DNA of 64,000 bases from Myrica gale (GCA_963930655.1 OZ005621.1:19269001-19333000); one strand, 5' to 3'; numbered from the stretch's first letter, positions 1 to 13,400 are shown. A program made the numbers and translations. Notes: generated from the sequence alone by a model not told the origin.

Positions 1-142
1 AGAGAATTTTTGTTGAATAAATAAATAAAGAGTTGTTGGAGATTGTGTAAAATGTATTGGTGTTTGTATTTGAATTCTGAATATGTTCGGTGGTAGTTTT
101 GTGAATGTATTTGAATTCTTAAAAATATAGGAAACGAACCTA
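1..142 (-). repeat. AT-rich MITE-like element, cut by window edge
   Basis: This stretch is the reverse complement of the left half of the element at 59812-60108. Both share a run about accaccgaacatattcagaa and a following block of oxygen-rich ACA triplets around caccaatacattttacac. Other relatives lie at 8457-8768 and 59378-59717. No coding capacity is visible. The family is a short non-autonomous element; its class is not clear because the terminal repeats are weak. Confidence 0.5.
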
Positions 143-354
143 ACCTTGAAAACGTGATCCGAGATATACTGAAATGAAATATATCCAAAAAAGAAATAGA
201 GATAATTTATTAGGAATTAGGGGAATTATTCCCAAAAACAAGGACCAAATCGAACCCAAACCGGGGTGTAAATACTAGCCGCGTTGTAACGGAAAATTGA
301 ATAGCAAGCTCCCCCGTTTATAAATAAATGACTCGACTTTTTATAACTCCACCA

Positions 355-395
355 CCCCCCCCCCCCCCCCCCCAAATAAAAAAAAAAAAAAAAAA
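355..395. repeat. C19 homopolymer followed by A18 tract
   Basis: There are nineteen C at 355-373 and, after AAATA-type spacing, about eighteen A at 378-395. The tract lies about 150 bases before the start codon of the receptor kinase gene, so it probably falls in its promoter or leader. Long C runs are prone to slippage, so the exact length should not be trusted. Confidence 0.7.
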
Positions 396-539
396 TCAAA
401 TAAAGAAATAAAGAAATGGAAACACGTGTGACTTCCCACCATCTTCGAAGTAGTTAAAATGGCACTATCCAGTCTTCCTTCCTTCTCTAGTTTACAAGAA
501 GACTCCCAGAAGTCTTCGCCATTCCGTCCTCCATACGAC

Positions 540-3500
540 ATGTCGCTGGCGCATACCTCCCGGCCATGCCTCTATCATTGTTCTTTCTTCGTCCTCTGCT
601 TCCTCTCCTTTCTCTCCGGTATCCAATCCGATGAGCAGCAAATTCTTATGAAACTAAAATCTGCGCTTCAAGAATCGAACACCAATGTTTTCAAAACTTG
701 GGAGGCCACAACTTCCCCGTGCAACTTCACCGGAATTGCCTGCAATTCAGTCCTTTCGGTTGCAGAAATTGAACTCTCGCACCAGAACTTATCCGGGATT
801 CTTCCTCTTGATTCAATATGTCAGCTCCAATCACTGGCAAAGCTCTCGTTGGGCTTCAACCTCTTGCACGGCCCAGTCATGGAGGACTTGAAAAATTGTG
901 CGAAATTGGAATACTTGGATTTGGGGAACAATTTCTTCAGTGGGGCAGTTCCTGACATATCCTCTCTCAGCCAATTGCGATATCTTCATCTCAACAACAG
1001 CGAGTTTTCCGGCAATTTTCCAAGGAAATCGCTTCAAAACATGACCCGCCTGGTCCGGCTAAGCCTCGGAGACAACCCGTTCAATCCTAGTCCAATTCCA
1101 ACGGAGGTGGTGCAGCTAACCATGCTGGATTGGCTTTACCTCTCCAACTGCAATATCCAAGGAACTATTCCAACTGGGATTGAAAGCCTCACGGGGCTAA
1201 TCCACTTGGAGCTTGCCGGCAACAACATGACTGGCGAAATTCCGGCCGAGATCGGGAACCTTATCAACCTCTGGCAGCTCCAGCTGTACAACAACTCCTT
1301 TACAGGAAAACTTCCTGTCGGTCTAAGAAACCTTACGAAGCTTGAGATGTTTGACGCCTCGATGAACTATCTCGAGGGAGATTTGTCCGAGCTGAGGTTC
1401 TTGAACAACCTGATGAGTCTGCAACTTTTCCAAAACAACTTTTCTGGGCAAGTACCAGCCGAGCTGGGCGATTTCAAGAAGCTGGTGAACCTTTCAATGT
1501 ACTCGAACAGTTTGACCGGTCCCCTGCCTCAGAAGCTTGGGTCTTGGGCACAATTCAATTTCATTGACGTGTCTGATAATTTCTTGAACGGTACAATCCC
1601 GCCCGATATGTGCAAGCAGGGTACCATGATGAAGCTTCTGATGCTTGACAACAATTTCACAGGAGAAATTCCGGCCACTTATGCCAACTGCTCAACTCTA
1701 AATCGTTTCAGAGTCAACCATAACTTGCTCTCCGGTACCGTTCCGTCCGGAATCTGGGGACTACCAAACTTGAACATAATCGATATCACGTCCAATAATA
1801 TCGAAGGTCAGATCACGTCCGATATTATGAATGCCAAGGCTCTTGGGCAATTGTTTGTCGGAAACAATAGGTTATCGGGTGAGTTACCGACCGAGATCTC
1901 TGGAGCTACGTCGCTGGTGTCAATCCAACTAAACGACAACCGATTCTCGGGAAAGACTCCTCCCAGTATCGGTGAGCTGAAGCAATTGAACGTTCTTCAT
2001 CTTCAGAACAACAAGTTCTCTGGATCAATACCAGAGACATTAGGCACTTGCGCGTCTCTCAGCGACATAAACATGGCTAGCAATTCGCTTTCGGGTCAGA
2101 TCCCATCTTCTTTGGGATCTCTACCAACTCTGAACTCTCTGAATCTCTCCAACAACCAACTTTCCGGCGAGATTCCGCAGAGTTTTTCGTCTCTCCGGCT
2201 AAGCCTTCTCGATCTATCGTACAACCGGTTGGCGGGTCCCGTACCGCAAGCTCTGTCAATTGAGGCGTATAACGGTAGCTTTACAGGGAATCCAGGCCTC
2301 TGCCTCCTCGGCATCAGCTCCGTTTTCCCACGCTGTCCCTCAGGTTCCGGCATGTCCAAGGACGTCCGGACGCTTATCATTTGTTTCGCAGTAGGTTCAG
2401 TTGTCCTACTTGTGTCTTTGGCGTGCTTCTTCTACTCGAGGAAAAGCGAAAAAGATCAAGGCCGTTCGTTTAGGGAAAAATCCTGGGACGTAAAGTCCTT
2501 CCACGTGTTGAACTTCACGGAGGATGAGATTATTGATTCCATCAAGCGGGAGAATCTGATTGGAAAAGGTGGTTCTGGGAACGTTTACAAAGTGCTACTT
2601 GCAAATGGGAAAGAACTTGCGGTCAAGCATATATGGAATACGGATTCAAGTGGTAATGGCCGAAAGCGCCGGAGTAGCACCACGCCGATGCTCTCTAAGC
2701 ATGGGGGCAAGTCGAAGGAATTCGACACAGAGGTGCAGATGTTAAGCTCAATAAGGCATGTGAATGTGGTGAAGCTGTATTGTAGCATTACAAGCGAGGA
2801 CTCGAGCTTGTTGGTGTACGAGTATTTACCGAATGGGAGCTTGTGGGATCGGCTGCACACATGCGATAAGGTGACGCTTGATTGGGAAACGAGGCACGAG
2901 ATTGCAGTCGGCGCAGCCAAAGGGTTGGAGCATCTGCACCATGGGTGTGAGAGGCCGGTTATTCACAGAGACGTGAAGTCTAGCAACATACTGCTGGATG
3001 AGTTTTTGAAGCCAAGAATTGCTGATTTTGGACTCGCAAAGATTGTTCGGGCCAGTGGTGGCAAGGATTCCACGCATGTCATTGCTGGAACACACGGTTA
3101 CATCGCTCCTGGTTAGTGGATATCCATTAATTCCTTCCCTTTTACTTTTCTTTACGTTTGATTCTTTGCTAAGCTCGTCTGTATGTTTTTAATTTGGTCA
3201 TAAATTCTTGTTGATTATGTAGAATATGGTTACACATACAAAGTGAATGAGAAGAGTGATGTGTATAGTTTTGGGGTGGTACTGATGGAGCTGGTGACCG
3301 GAAAAAGACCGATGGAGCCGGAGTTCGGAGAGAACATAGACATTGTGAACTGGATTTCCAGAAAGATAACAACGAGGGAGAGCGTATTAAGTTTGGTGGA
3401 CTCCAAAATTCCCGAGGCTTTAAAGGAAGAGGTAATGAAGGTTCTGAGGATAGCAATTCTCTGCACGGCAGCACTCCCCGCTCTTAGACCCACGATGAGA

Positions 3501-3545
3501 AGCGTTCTCCAAATGCTAGAGGAAGCTGAGCCGTGCAATTGGTAG
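540..3545 (+). CDS. RLK7-like: LRR receptor-like kinase, RLK7/HAIKU2 type (LRR-XI)
   Basis: Two exons, 540-3111 and 3223-3545, are joined by a 111-base intron. The split is phase 1 within the Glu codon of the kinase APE motif, and the product is 964 residues. In order it has a signal peptide (about 1-30), a paired-Cys N-cap, roughly 20 LRRs (about 60-600), a membrane segment starting near 610, and a Ser/Thr kinase. The kinase shows the glycine loop GKGGSGNVYK near 674, AVKHIW, HRDVKSSNILLD near 808 and DFG near 828, so it is an intact RD kinase. An upstream ATG at 459 is in frame, but it would put 27 polar residues before the signal peptide, so I chose 540. In Arabidopsis RLK7 perceives PIP peptides in immunity, and IKU2 controls endosperm growth. 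The C-tail ends early at EPCNW; the family tail is readable one frame over at 3539-3616. Assignment to RLK7 rather than IKU2 is from overall resemblance. Confidence 0.92.
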
Positions 3546-3616
3546 GAATCTTCATTACCAAAGATGGAGGAAGTAAGAGAAGAGATGTGAAGGAAGCAGA
3601 GAAATTGGAGCCCTGA

Positions 3617-4260
3617 GCTTTAAACGTCCAAAAATTTTCAGCTGGGTTTCAAGGTTTTTCTAGTCACGAGGATCTCCATTCTCCTGCATGTCTTAAATGT
3701 AACATTATTGTACAAAAGATGAGACCTGAGGTTATTTGTAAAATATTAACTAGAGCCCTGTAGTCTTTTTATGCCTGTAATTTGCAAACTTGTAGCAAAG
3801 AGGCGTGAAAGTTTATAGATATGGGGGGGCTTCCCGTCGTTGATTGTTTTTATATTTACCTTTTTTATCCCATTCACAGAGTTATGAGTCGTTTAGAAGC
3901 TGACTGCAACTCCAAAAACTTATAGAGAGAAGGGTAGCATAGAAAGCAGCATATGACTGGACAATTATGGCTTCTCACTCTTGACACACTTGTGACGCTT
4001 AAGTCTTCGTACAAGACGAGCTGTCCGAGATGAAGACCCAACAAAAAGAACAGGAGGAAAAATCAACGACAAAACTCCATCCACGTCCAAAGCCTGCACC
4101 TTCCCCTACTCTGTGACAGTGACTCGTTGCAGCCTTAACCAACGCATTCATTTTTGGGATGAATCTAACGTTCATTGTTCTGTCTTCAAGTCCTCCAAAT
4201 GCCCTCTTTCTCACAGATTGGAATTCCCTGCTAGTTGCCACATTTCGTTCTCATATTGCA
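3617..4260. other. 3' flank of the receptor kinase gene, no gene seen
   Basis: This is the 3' UTR and downstream spacer of the receptor kinase. It contains T-rich stretches and several TGTAA-type motifs around 3690-3790 compatible with polyadenylation, but no single clear signal. No reading frame of note. Confidence 0.4.
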
Positions 4261-4508
4261 GCACAGACATAAACTCCAAGCACAATGATATGCACGGCTC
4301 CAAAAGCTGAACTTAATTGGTTTGAGTGGTTTCCAATCTGAACTAGCCACGGATCTCTCAGCATCAAGCCAGGCCTGGACGCACAGACATCAACTCCAAG
4401 CACAATGATGAATGATATGCACAGCTCCAAAAGCTGAACTCAATGGTTTTGAGCGGTTTCCAATCTGAACTAGCCACGGATCTCTCAGCATCAAGCCAGG
4501 CCTGGACG
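4261..4508. repeat. Tandem duplication, two units of about 120-128 bp
   Basis: Unit 1 (4261-4380) and unit 2 (4381-4508) are nearly identical. Both begin gcacagacat and end gccaggcctggacg, with a few substitutions and an insertion of about eight bases in unit 2. The high identity suggests a fairly recent duplication. No coding sense is seen. Confidence 0.85.
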
Positions 4509-5721
4509 CATCTAATTCCCATAGAACCTGACGTGGACTGTAATTTTAGTCCATAACATCATAGGCCTCACGGATTGTCTCTCTTCTTTAAGTGGGTTGT
4601 CAATTCTCACTAACAGGCCTTGACCTGGGCCACATTTATAGCCCTCCAGAAAGTTTTTATTGGGCCTAGAAAATCTTCTCTGTACTGCTTACACGTAACT
4701 GGAGCAACTCATGACATGCGCACAAGTAGACCTTGATCTGGTCCGGAGAAGAACTTGGGCTCAGAACTCTTCAATCTAGCTAAGAGAGCTTAGTTACGTT
4801 TTTTTAATTATTATTTAGAACTGGAGAGCTTGTGGATCATAGACTAGAGATATCCTGTCTGAACTTAACCATACTCTTAGGGGCAGAGATTGGGTTGCAT
4901 ACCCATCGGGGGAGGGTCCAACTAGCGGCCCGGCCCGGCCCAGCACAGATCTCCATTAGTTTTCCTTTCCCCTTCCGTTAAAACTCCTGGAAGACAATAC
5001 TAATACCAATACATATTTTCGGATTGTCCCATGAAACTTCTGGAAGTCAACTACTCCCATAGGAGCAATAAATATGTGTTTGACTGAGCCATGTTCCAGA
5101 AAGAAGTCACCTGAGTCATGAGCTATTTTACTCGGCTTGATGCTGTAGAGAGGACCTCATGTCTCGACAAGCAAACCAGTATTTAAGGGCTTAGGAAAAA
5201 AAAACCAGTATTTAAGGGAAAATCAGAATCTAGTGTTAAAAGTGCATAACACATGGTCACATTGCTTTGTTAGTGCACCCAAAGTACAAAGCATCAAATA
5301 TTGGAGCCATTGGTTAAGAGCAATAACCTATTTTAAAAAAGTTTTTATTCCAAAAATTACACTAAAAAAAACTAATTAAAAGATGGCGAGGCTTTGCCTT
5401 AATAATTCAGAAAAATATCATTTTTCATCCCGAATTATGGGCCTAATATAATTTATAGCCCACGGATTACTTGTTTTATCATATTTAACTCTCAAACTAT
5501 CAAAATTCATCAATGTGCGCCCTGTCATATGATCCAACCGTTCATATTGTGTCAAGTAACCTATTTTATGCACATTCCATAAATGACATTTGAATCATAG
5601 TTCGAAGGCTATATGTGAAAAATTCCTAAATATTAATTAGGTTAAATACACTTTTCACCCTTTAAGTACGAGGTCATTCACATTTTGCACCCTAAATTAT
5701 CAACATCTATATTTTAACTTT
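4509..5721. other. Intergenic AT-rich DNA, no gene seen
   Basis: No coding frame or RNA gene is recognised. At 5400-5720 there are phrases such as gcaccctaaattatcaa that resemble the termini of Mutator-type plant elements. I could not define a paired terminal repeat, so no element is called. Confidence 0.35.
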
Positions 5722-5876
5722 AAAATGACTAGTTAAGGTTGCTCTTAAAGCTCTTTTGATCATTATAAAGTTTAATTCAACTTAGTACGATCCTAATGTA
5801 AGATTTGACCTTTATAGAACCTATTTGATCTCATTGGAGTCTCTTCTCCTGTCCTATGTGAGAATTAGGGTATCAC
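5722..5876 (-). mobile_element. LTR fragment of a TRIM (miniature LTR retrotransposon)
   Basis: This is a degraded single LTR of the same family as the copies at 14580-14962 and 18318-18745. It shares gttgctcttaaagctc, gatcattataaag, ttcaacttagta and an end in gggtatcaca. Only one LTR is present and it looks old and incomplete. Confidence 0.65.
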
Positions 5877-7287
5877 ATAATGTGATTAACGAGACCCATA
5901 ACTATTGATGCTAATAAACCCACCACACCACTTAATTATCTTTGCTTCCCACTTTGGAGATGCTAGCTCATTTGGGACTTAGAGATCATGATCAACCCTT
6001 TGAATAAAACATACACAAAAATTCTTCTTCTTCTTTTTGGAAGTTGGATTTTACTATTTGGGCATGTTGTACCCGCACTTACATTTGTTTCTCTGCGAGA
6101 GAGAGAGAGAGGGAGAAAGAGAATTCCAAGTACAATAACAAACATATTGGTATTAAAATTATGAAAATTATCACTGGAGAGTGGACTCTCAGAAACAAAC
6201 CCTTATTTTATGCAGTACTCAAAGTGATCTTATAATGCAGAAATCTTGAGAGGGGAATTGACTTTCTCAAGAGCCTCTAATTTTATTGTATCTTATTAAA
6301 AGAGATTATAGAGAATAATAATTTTGCCCCATGCTGTGCTGGGACGCGGCCCTCCGCAGCATGTATAAGCTCTACCGCATTTGTAGACGTGTGGTTGCTC
6401 GAGTCTCAGATGAATTTTGCTTAACTTTTCACCAATGGGAGGATATTAGCCTATTGCCCATCAACTTAATTGCCTGTCAATTTGTGATTAAAGTAGTAAC
6501 TTGGGGATTTCTGGAGAATGTACTTGCTAATGTGCGCCCATGATTCAGGCGCATGATAGCCCATCTGGAAAGAAAAAAAAAAAAAAAAAAAAAGGCAAGA
6601 CCAACCTATGAGGACTCGCCATGTCAAATTTGGGGGAGAAATTCCAAGTTGCCAAATCAATTCCGAGTACTTTTGAGGAGTGGGCATCTTTGCTTTGCAT
6701 TTCATCATTGAGCACTCCTATCCAGCAAGATTCCCATTAATACTAATGCTCCATTGCCTGAAATTGATGGGAATTAATAAATATATAATATTGTAATTGA
6801 ATAGAAAATAGAAGGGTTAGGGATTCGTTAGTGATCTTGTTAGGACAGTAGTGATGCACTCATCCATCGAACAGTAATTATGGCTCAAATCAGATATTTC
6901 TGCAACAAGGGTTGCTCCTATAGTCACATCCATTAAAGATTGCTAAACTAGTTACTCGTTTCTCTTTTACTGAGGAAAAAAAAGGAAGAATATAACTACT
7001 ATTATTTCTATAATATTCTTGGACGGATGTGAGAAAGGTAGATTTGAATTTCAAAAAAATATATATCTAAAAGTTAATGGCAATGAGAAAGTTAAAAGAC
7101 ATGGAGATTTTCACTCTTTAATTCTATTATATATTCTTAAAATAACCAAACAAAATCTCCCATCAGTTTTTAAAATAAATAAGATCACCTTTTTCTTGGT
7201 TGAAGAATATATCAACTAAATTAAACTCTTTTTGGCTTTACTTTGATGCCAGCCTACGGGGATGTACCAAAGCCCTCCTAGCTTAGC

Positions 7288-7290
<3 letters not shown>

Positions 7291-7349
<59 letters not shown>
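7291..7349. repeat. (TA)n microsatellite, about 59 bp
   Basis: An uninterrupted TA dinucleotide run of about 29 units. Nothing coding is nearby; open frames across it are low-complexity artefacts. Confidence 0.95.
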
Positions 7350-7351
<2 letters not shown>

Positions 7352-7815
7352 AATCTGGCAAGTTGTGGGACCAATAGGGAATAGATGCCAAATTCCCTGA
7401 GGCCACCAAACTGATACCACTTGAGCAATCACAATTAATGAATTAATTATTATTTTCATACTCATAATTATTTAAGCAGTAGTAGTGGTTTTGCATATTT
7501 CCTCTGATCTGCAGGCACATGTAACACTTGCAATGTTATGTGGGAGAGAGATGTTGCAGATCCACACATAATAATTAGCAGATAAAACAATATTATCACA
7601 ATTTACAAGGTAATTATTGGCATGAGGAATGCAAAATCATACCTGGGTTAACAACATTATCTTGATTTTTGAAGTAATTATCATGGGCCTTCTACACATT
7701 CTCCCCATTGGTGAAATCACTTCAATGGGTATGTGCCTCCCATCTTGTATCTAGAACTTAACCGATAGTGACACTCAGGTTGGACAAACGGGTATGAAAG
7801 ATAGCATAAAGACTC

Positions 7816-8135
7816 AGAATTGATGTTTGTAATTGGAAAACAAAATTTTGAAGAATTTTGAAAATTTGTAAAAATTTTGGTGAAAAAGTTTAAGAATGTT
7901 TGATTGTAAAATGATATTTATTGGAGTTTATTAAAAAGTAAAGAGAAAGAATATTTGATATAATTTTTTAATAAAAATAATAAATTTTATTAAAAAGTAA
8001 AAAGAGATAAGATTTGGTTTAATTTAATTTTTTTCAATAAAAAAATATTGAAGTCAGTGTGAAAAGGTGTTAGAAATTTGTGTGAAAAATTTTCTTCCAA
8101 AGTGAAAATAAATTTACTAACCAAACATGAAGTTA
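7816..8135 (-). repeat. AT-rich MITE-like element
   Basis: A very AT-rich block with direct and inverted runs of aaaattttga, and spaced ttattaaaaagtaaagag motifs that recur in other elements of this window (59378-59717). No reading frame. The element class is not resolved. Confidence 0.4.
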
Positions 8136-8456
8136 GCTAACTTGAGGTAATTCCTTGCAGCTCTTTGGTATGTGGGTTAAGTGAGTTGCAATTCCACCGG
8201 ATTAGTGGGTTCTGGCATTAGAACGGGGAGGGAGAAGAAGAGCAACTATGCAAAATGGAATATTAAATGATGTCCATTATAATAGGTCGAACTATATACT
8301 TCACTCAATAAAGCAAAGCATGTTTTAGATTATAAGCATATACTTTCATCTTTTTGTCTTGTAGATTTCTATATATAATTGTAGATAGCTGTCCTCATTT
8401 GTCTTGGTTCTGAAGTAAAATAACAAACGCGCGCATATATGTACAATAAAGCCTAG

Positions 8457-8768
8457 GGGCATGTTCGTTTTCAAGCGTTTTCTAGGATTCAAATCTATTC
8501 ACAAAACTATAACCGAACATCTTAAGAATTCAAACACAAATATCAATACATTTAACACAATATCCAACAATTTTTTACTTTTTTATTTAACACAAATTTT
8601 CTCTCTCTATATTTTTCGCATAACTCCAATATTTTTTTATTAAACAATTACATCAAATTATTTCTCTCTCCACTTTACACAAAATACTTATAAAATACTA
8701 TTCAACATAAATATTTACAACTTTTCTAAAATCTTACAATTTTTTTCCAAACACGAATACCACCTAGG
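8457..8768 (+). repeat. AT-rich MITE-like element, 59812 family
   Basis: Colinear with 59812-60108: a start like catgttcgttttc, then aattcaaacacaaatatcaata, an ACA-rich block, tctctccactttacac and a terminal ctaaaatctta. The ends are imperfectly inverted. It has no coding content. Confidence 0.55.
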
Positions 8769-10200
8769 TTAGAAATCTCATTAACTACGTACGGTGAATT
8801 CATCTGTATCGAGATGTTGTACAAATAGTACACTTTTGTACACCACTTCAGAAGGGATCGTTGGAACCCTATGCTGCCTTTTCTTTTCTAGCTAATTGCC
8901 ATATCTTTTGTCAATTGTAGTTGAAGAGTCTAACAATATTCTGGTCAGGAGGAAATTACCAACCAATCGTTACTCCAAAAATATAAAGAAATTGTCACCC
9001 TACCCTGAGCGATGATAATGATGTGTTTATGTTATAAAATTTTATACCCTCTAAAATTTTAACACAATAAAATATTACAATATAATATATTTCTTCCCCA
9101 TCAAATCATAACTTTTCACTATAAAAAATATAAAAAAAATTATCTCTTTTCACTTTTTCACTAAACTTAATACCTAAAATTTTAACAACACTAAAATTTT
9201 ACAAAACAAACTCACCCCTAAAATCAAGGCACAGTACCCAATTGTGAGTAGATTGTGATATTATTAGAATCAGCGTATTCCTCAGTTACAAGTAACGGTT
9301 ATCCAATAAATTCATTTTTTATATTAAGGAAAAAACAGTACCCAAGAATCCACCATACGGTAGACCTACTTGCTTATATAGCTTTCAATTTTTATATTTT
9401 CTGCAATAGCTTAAGTAAAACCATTTCAACTCTAAAAGAAATGGCTGTGCTTTTCGGATTAGAGCTCAAAGCTTTTTTTTTCTTTTTCTTTTTTCTAAGT
9501 AAAAAGGGGAGGGGATAACGTCCAACACATCAATGCTCCCTAGACATGATCATAAGAGCATCTTCGACTGCAGATTATCTGGTTTGAGTTATAGCTATTG
9601 TTCATTGAACGAGCCCGTCATCAAAGCACCAAGCTGACCACCAACTAGTCTCAGTCCATCAACTAGGCTTGAGGTCAGACTTTGCTTTCACAAGCGATTC
9701 AACTTATGTTACTCAAACTCCTAACCTGAAAGTTAGTGAATATTGGTGGTACCAATTAGACTACAACCCTGCTAGAGAGCTCAGAGTTTCTTTACACACC
9801 ACAAAGTATGAGAGAAAGAGCAAATACTGGCCTTCTTTTCTCTTCATGATGAGCTGCAAGAAAAACATTCAATTGCAGGCGATACCATCTTGTCCAATAC
9901 ACATACCAAATATGTATAGAAACTAAAATTTCCAACTAATTCAAAGCACGTATATATTCATATCAAACTATACCGTACCGAAAAAATCCAATTGTGTACA
10001 ATACAAGCAACGTCCATGTAATGGAGGAGGGTGAAAGAAGGGATGGTCAAAAGGAATTGGGTCTGGACCGTAAAGAGATAGATCACATCGAGTTGAGGTC
10101 CCGGTCAAGAAAACGAGCGGTGATTAGGATCAGATACAGTTTATATATTAACGTCTCATCAGTATAAAGTACTTGCATTGTTGTTATATTCTCTACACAT
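8769..10200. other. Intergenic stretch upstream of the CEPR1-like gene, no gene seen
   Basis: A further AT-rich element-like patch at about 9025-9215 resembles the one at 58091-58327, with repeated aaaattttaac. The rest shows no recognisable gene. The part after about 9950 is likely promoter of the receptor kinase that follows. Confidence 0.35.
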
Positions 10201-10418
10201 AACTTAGTGGAGTATAAACATAAAGCCTCTTTATGCAAAGATAGGCACCTTTCTTTCCTCTCTCTCTCTGTACTACTGCACGAACCTCCTTTTTCATCAT
10301 CAAGGCTTATTGCTACTGCACCCAATGATCCCCTCAATCATTCCACTTATATACTTCTTCTCTTCCACACCTCCTTCCTTGCAACAACCACCGTAACAGC
10401 CCTGAACCTGCCTCTTTG

Positions 10419-10445
10419 GCTCTCTCTCTCTCTCTCTCTCTCTAG
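10419..10445 (+). repeat. (CT)n tract in 5' leader
   Basis: A run of CT dinucleotides lies 25-50 bases before the start codon at 10469. Pyrimidine-rich leaders of this kind are common in plant genes, and a TATA-like ttatata lies at about 10345. It supports the chosen start but proves nothing alone. Confidence 0.6.
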
Positions 10446-10468
10446 CCTCTCTCACCCTGACTCCTCAA

Positions 10469-13400
10469 ATGGCTTGTCGGGAATTGATTTTCGCTTTGGG
10501 TTTGCTTATGTCATTCTCTGGCCTTTCTCAAGCAATGAGTAGCAGCCAGTCTGAGTTCTTCACCCTCACGAAAAAGTCTGTCTCGGGGAATTCCTTGTTG
10601 GATTGGGATGTCTCAAGAGGGAATTACTGCGACTTCAATGGAGTTCGCTGCGATGATCAAGGTTATGTTGTCAACCTTGACGTCTCTGGGTGGTCACTTT
10701 CGGGTGACTTCCCAGCAGATGTCTGCTCTTATCTGCCACACTTGCGCGTGCTCCGTCTGAGCCGCAACATGTTCAGCGGCGGCTTTCCTGCCAGCATCGT
10801 CAACTGCACTATCTTGGAAGAGCTTAACATGAGCCGCCTGTATCAATCAGGAAGGCTTCCTGATTTCTCACCGATGAAGTCTCTGAGGATACTTGATTTG
10901 TCATACAACCTCTATGAGGGCAACTTCCCCGTGTCGGTCACCAACCTCACCAATCTGGAGACGCTTAACTTCAATGAAAACCAGGGTTTCAACTTATGGC
11001 AACTCCCAGAGAATATTTCCAGGTTGACAAAGCTCACATCTATGGTCTTGACTACATGCATGTTGCACGGTACGATTCCTGCATCGATAGGACGCATGAC
11101 GTCCCTTGTCGATCTTGAATTGAGCGGAAATTACCTTGTTGGTCAAATCCCGGCGGAGATTGGACAGTTGAAAAACTTGCAACAGCTTGAGCTCTATTAC
11201 AACCAACTCACCGGCAGTATTCCTGAGGAACTCGGTAATCTGACCGAGCTCATAGACTTGGACATGTCAGTCAATAAGTTGACGGGCAGTATACCTGAAT
11301 CCATTTGTCGCCTTCCCAAGCTCCGAGTCATGCAGCTTTACAACAACAGCCTCACAGGAGAAATCCCAGGTGCAATTGAAAGCTCAACAACATTGACCAT
11401 TCTATCACTTTATGACAATTTTCTGACCGGAGAAGTTCCCCGAAATCTGGGGCAATCATCACCGATGATCGTTCTAGACCTGTCAGAAAACCATCTGTCG
11501 GGTCCATTACCAGCAGAGATTTGCAAGGGAGGTAAATTGCTTTACTTTCTTGTCCTTGAAAACATGTTCTCTGGAAAGTTGCCTGACAGTTACGCAACAT
11601 GCTCTTCTCTTCTGCGGTTTCGAGTTAGTCATAACCGTTTGGAGGGGTCCATACCTGAAGGACTTCTAAGTCTTCCCCATGTTTCAATCATTGACTTGGG
11701 TTACAATAATTTGTCTGGTACCCTTGCTGATTCAATTGGAAATTCTAGAAACTTGTCGGAACTGTTTATCCAGAACAACAGGATTTCAGGTGTTCTACCT
11801 ACCGGAATCTCTCGAGCAACCAATCTGGTGAAGATTGACCTGAGTAATAATCTACTGTTTGGTCCAATACCCTCTGAAATTGGCAATTTGAGAAAGCTAA
11901 ATTTGCTGCTGCTACAGGGCAACAAGCTCACATCTTCCATCCCGGATTCACTTTCTCTGCTAAAAAATCTCAATGTTCTAGATCTCTCCAGCAATCAATT
12001 GACAGGGAGTATCCCAGATAGCCTCTCTCTGTTGTTACCTAACTCGATCAACTTTTCAAACAACCTGCTTTCTGGTCGAATTCCTCTCTCATTGATTAAA
12101 GGGGGATTGGTAGAAAGCTTTTCTGGCAACCCAGGTCTGTGTGTGTCAGTTTATGTTAATTCATCGGATCGAAGTTTTCCCCTTTGTTTAGAGACTTACC
12201 ACCGGAAGAATCTAAATTCCATCTGGGCAATTGGAGTTTCAGTTGTTCTCATTGTTCTTGGAGCTGTCCTTTTCCTAAAGCGTCGGTTTAGCCAAGAGAG
12301 AGCTGCGATAGAACATGATGAGACGCTGTCTTCATCATTCTTCTCCTATGAGGTGAAAAGCTTCCACCGAATAAGTTTCGACCAACGTGAGGTCATCGAA
12401 GCCATGGTTGACAAGAACATAGTGGGACATGGAGGATCTGGGACAGTGTACAAGGTTGAGTTGAGCAGTGGTGAAGTCGTTGCAGTGAAGAGGCTGTGGA
12501 GTCAAAAAACAAAAGAAACTGCTTCAGAGGATCAGTTATTCCTAGACAAGGAACTGAAGACCGAGGTTGAGACTCTTGGAAGTATAAGGCACAAAAATAT
12601 TGTCAAGCTGTACTGCTACTTTTCAAGTTTTGATTGCAACCTGCTGGTTTATGAGTATATGCCAAATGGTAACCTTTGGGACGCCCTTCACAAAGGGTGG
12701 ATCCATATGGATTGGCCTACTCGCCATCAAATTGCGCTTGGCATCGCGCAGGGTTTGGCATACCTCCACCATGATCTACTGCCTCCTATCATTCACAGAG
12801 ACATCAAGTCGACCAATATCCTTCTTGACGTCAATTACCAGCCCAAGGTTGCAGATTTTGGCATAGCCAAGGTTCTACAAGCACGAGGAGGGAAGGATTC
12901 AACCACTACAGTAATTGCAGGGACGTACGGTTACTTGGCACCAGGTAACTTTCTGTGGCACACAACAAGATTGTGATTTATTTACCCATTTACAATTCAA
13001 AGAGTTGCAAATCATGCTTTTAAAATTGTAGGCATCTTGACAATTCGAATTGTAATAGTTCCAGTTCATAGTCATAATCAACACCCAGTCATATTACAAA
13101 ACTTTTGTCACTTGTGCTTTCAATTCAATTTCATCATCTGTCTCACTTTAAGCTGAGAAATATGTCTCCAAATGTTCATTCAATCTAATTGATGTTTTGT
13201 GACAGAATATGCATATTCGTCCAAAGCAACGACCAAGTGTGATGTCTACAGTTTTGGAGTAGTTCTTATGGAACTCATAACTGGGAAGAAGCCTGTAGAG
13301 GCAGAGTTCGGGGAGAGCAAGAATATCATATATTGGGTCTCAAACAAAGTGGACACCAAGGAAGGAGCTGCAGAGGCCTTAGACAAGCGACTGTCAGGAC

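Noticed and set aside
459-539. Upstream in-frame ATG at 459 as start of the RLK7-like protein
   Set aside because: It would place 27 polar residues ahead of an otherwise canonical signal peptide; the ATG at 540 fits the family better.
7216-7428. 70-codon frame over the TA microsatellite
   Set aside because: Its YIYIYI repeat is a direct translation of the dinucleotide run.
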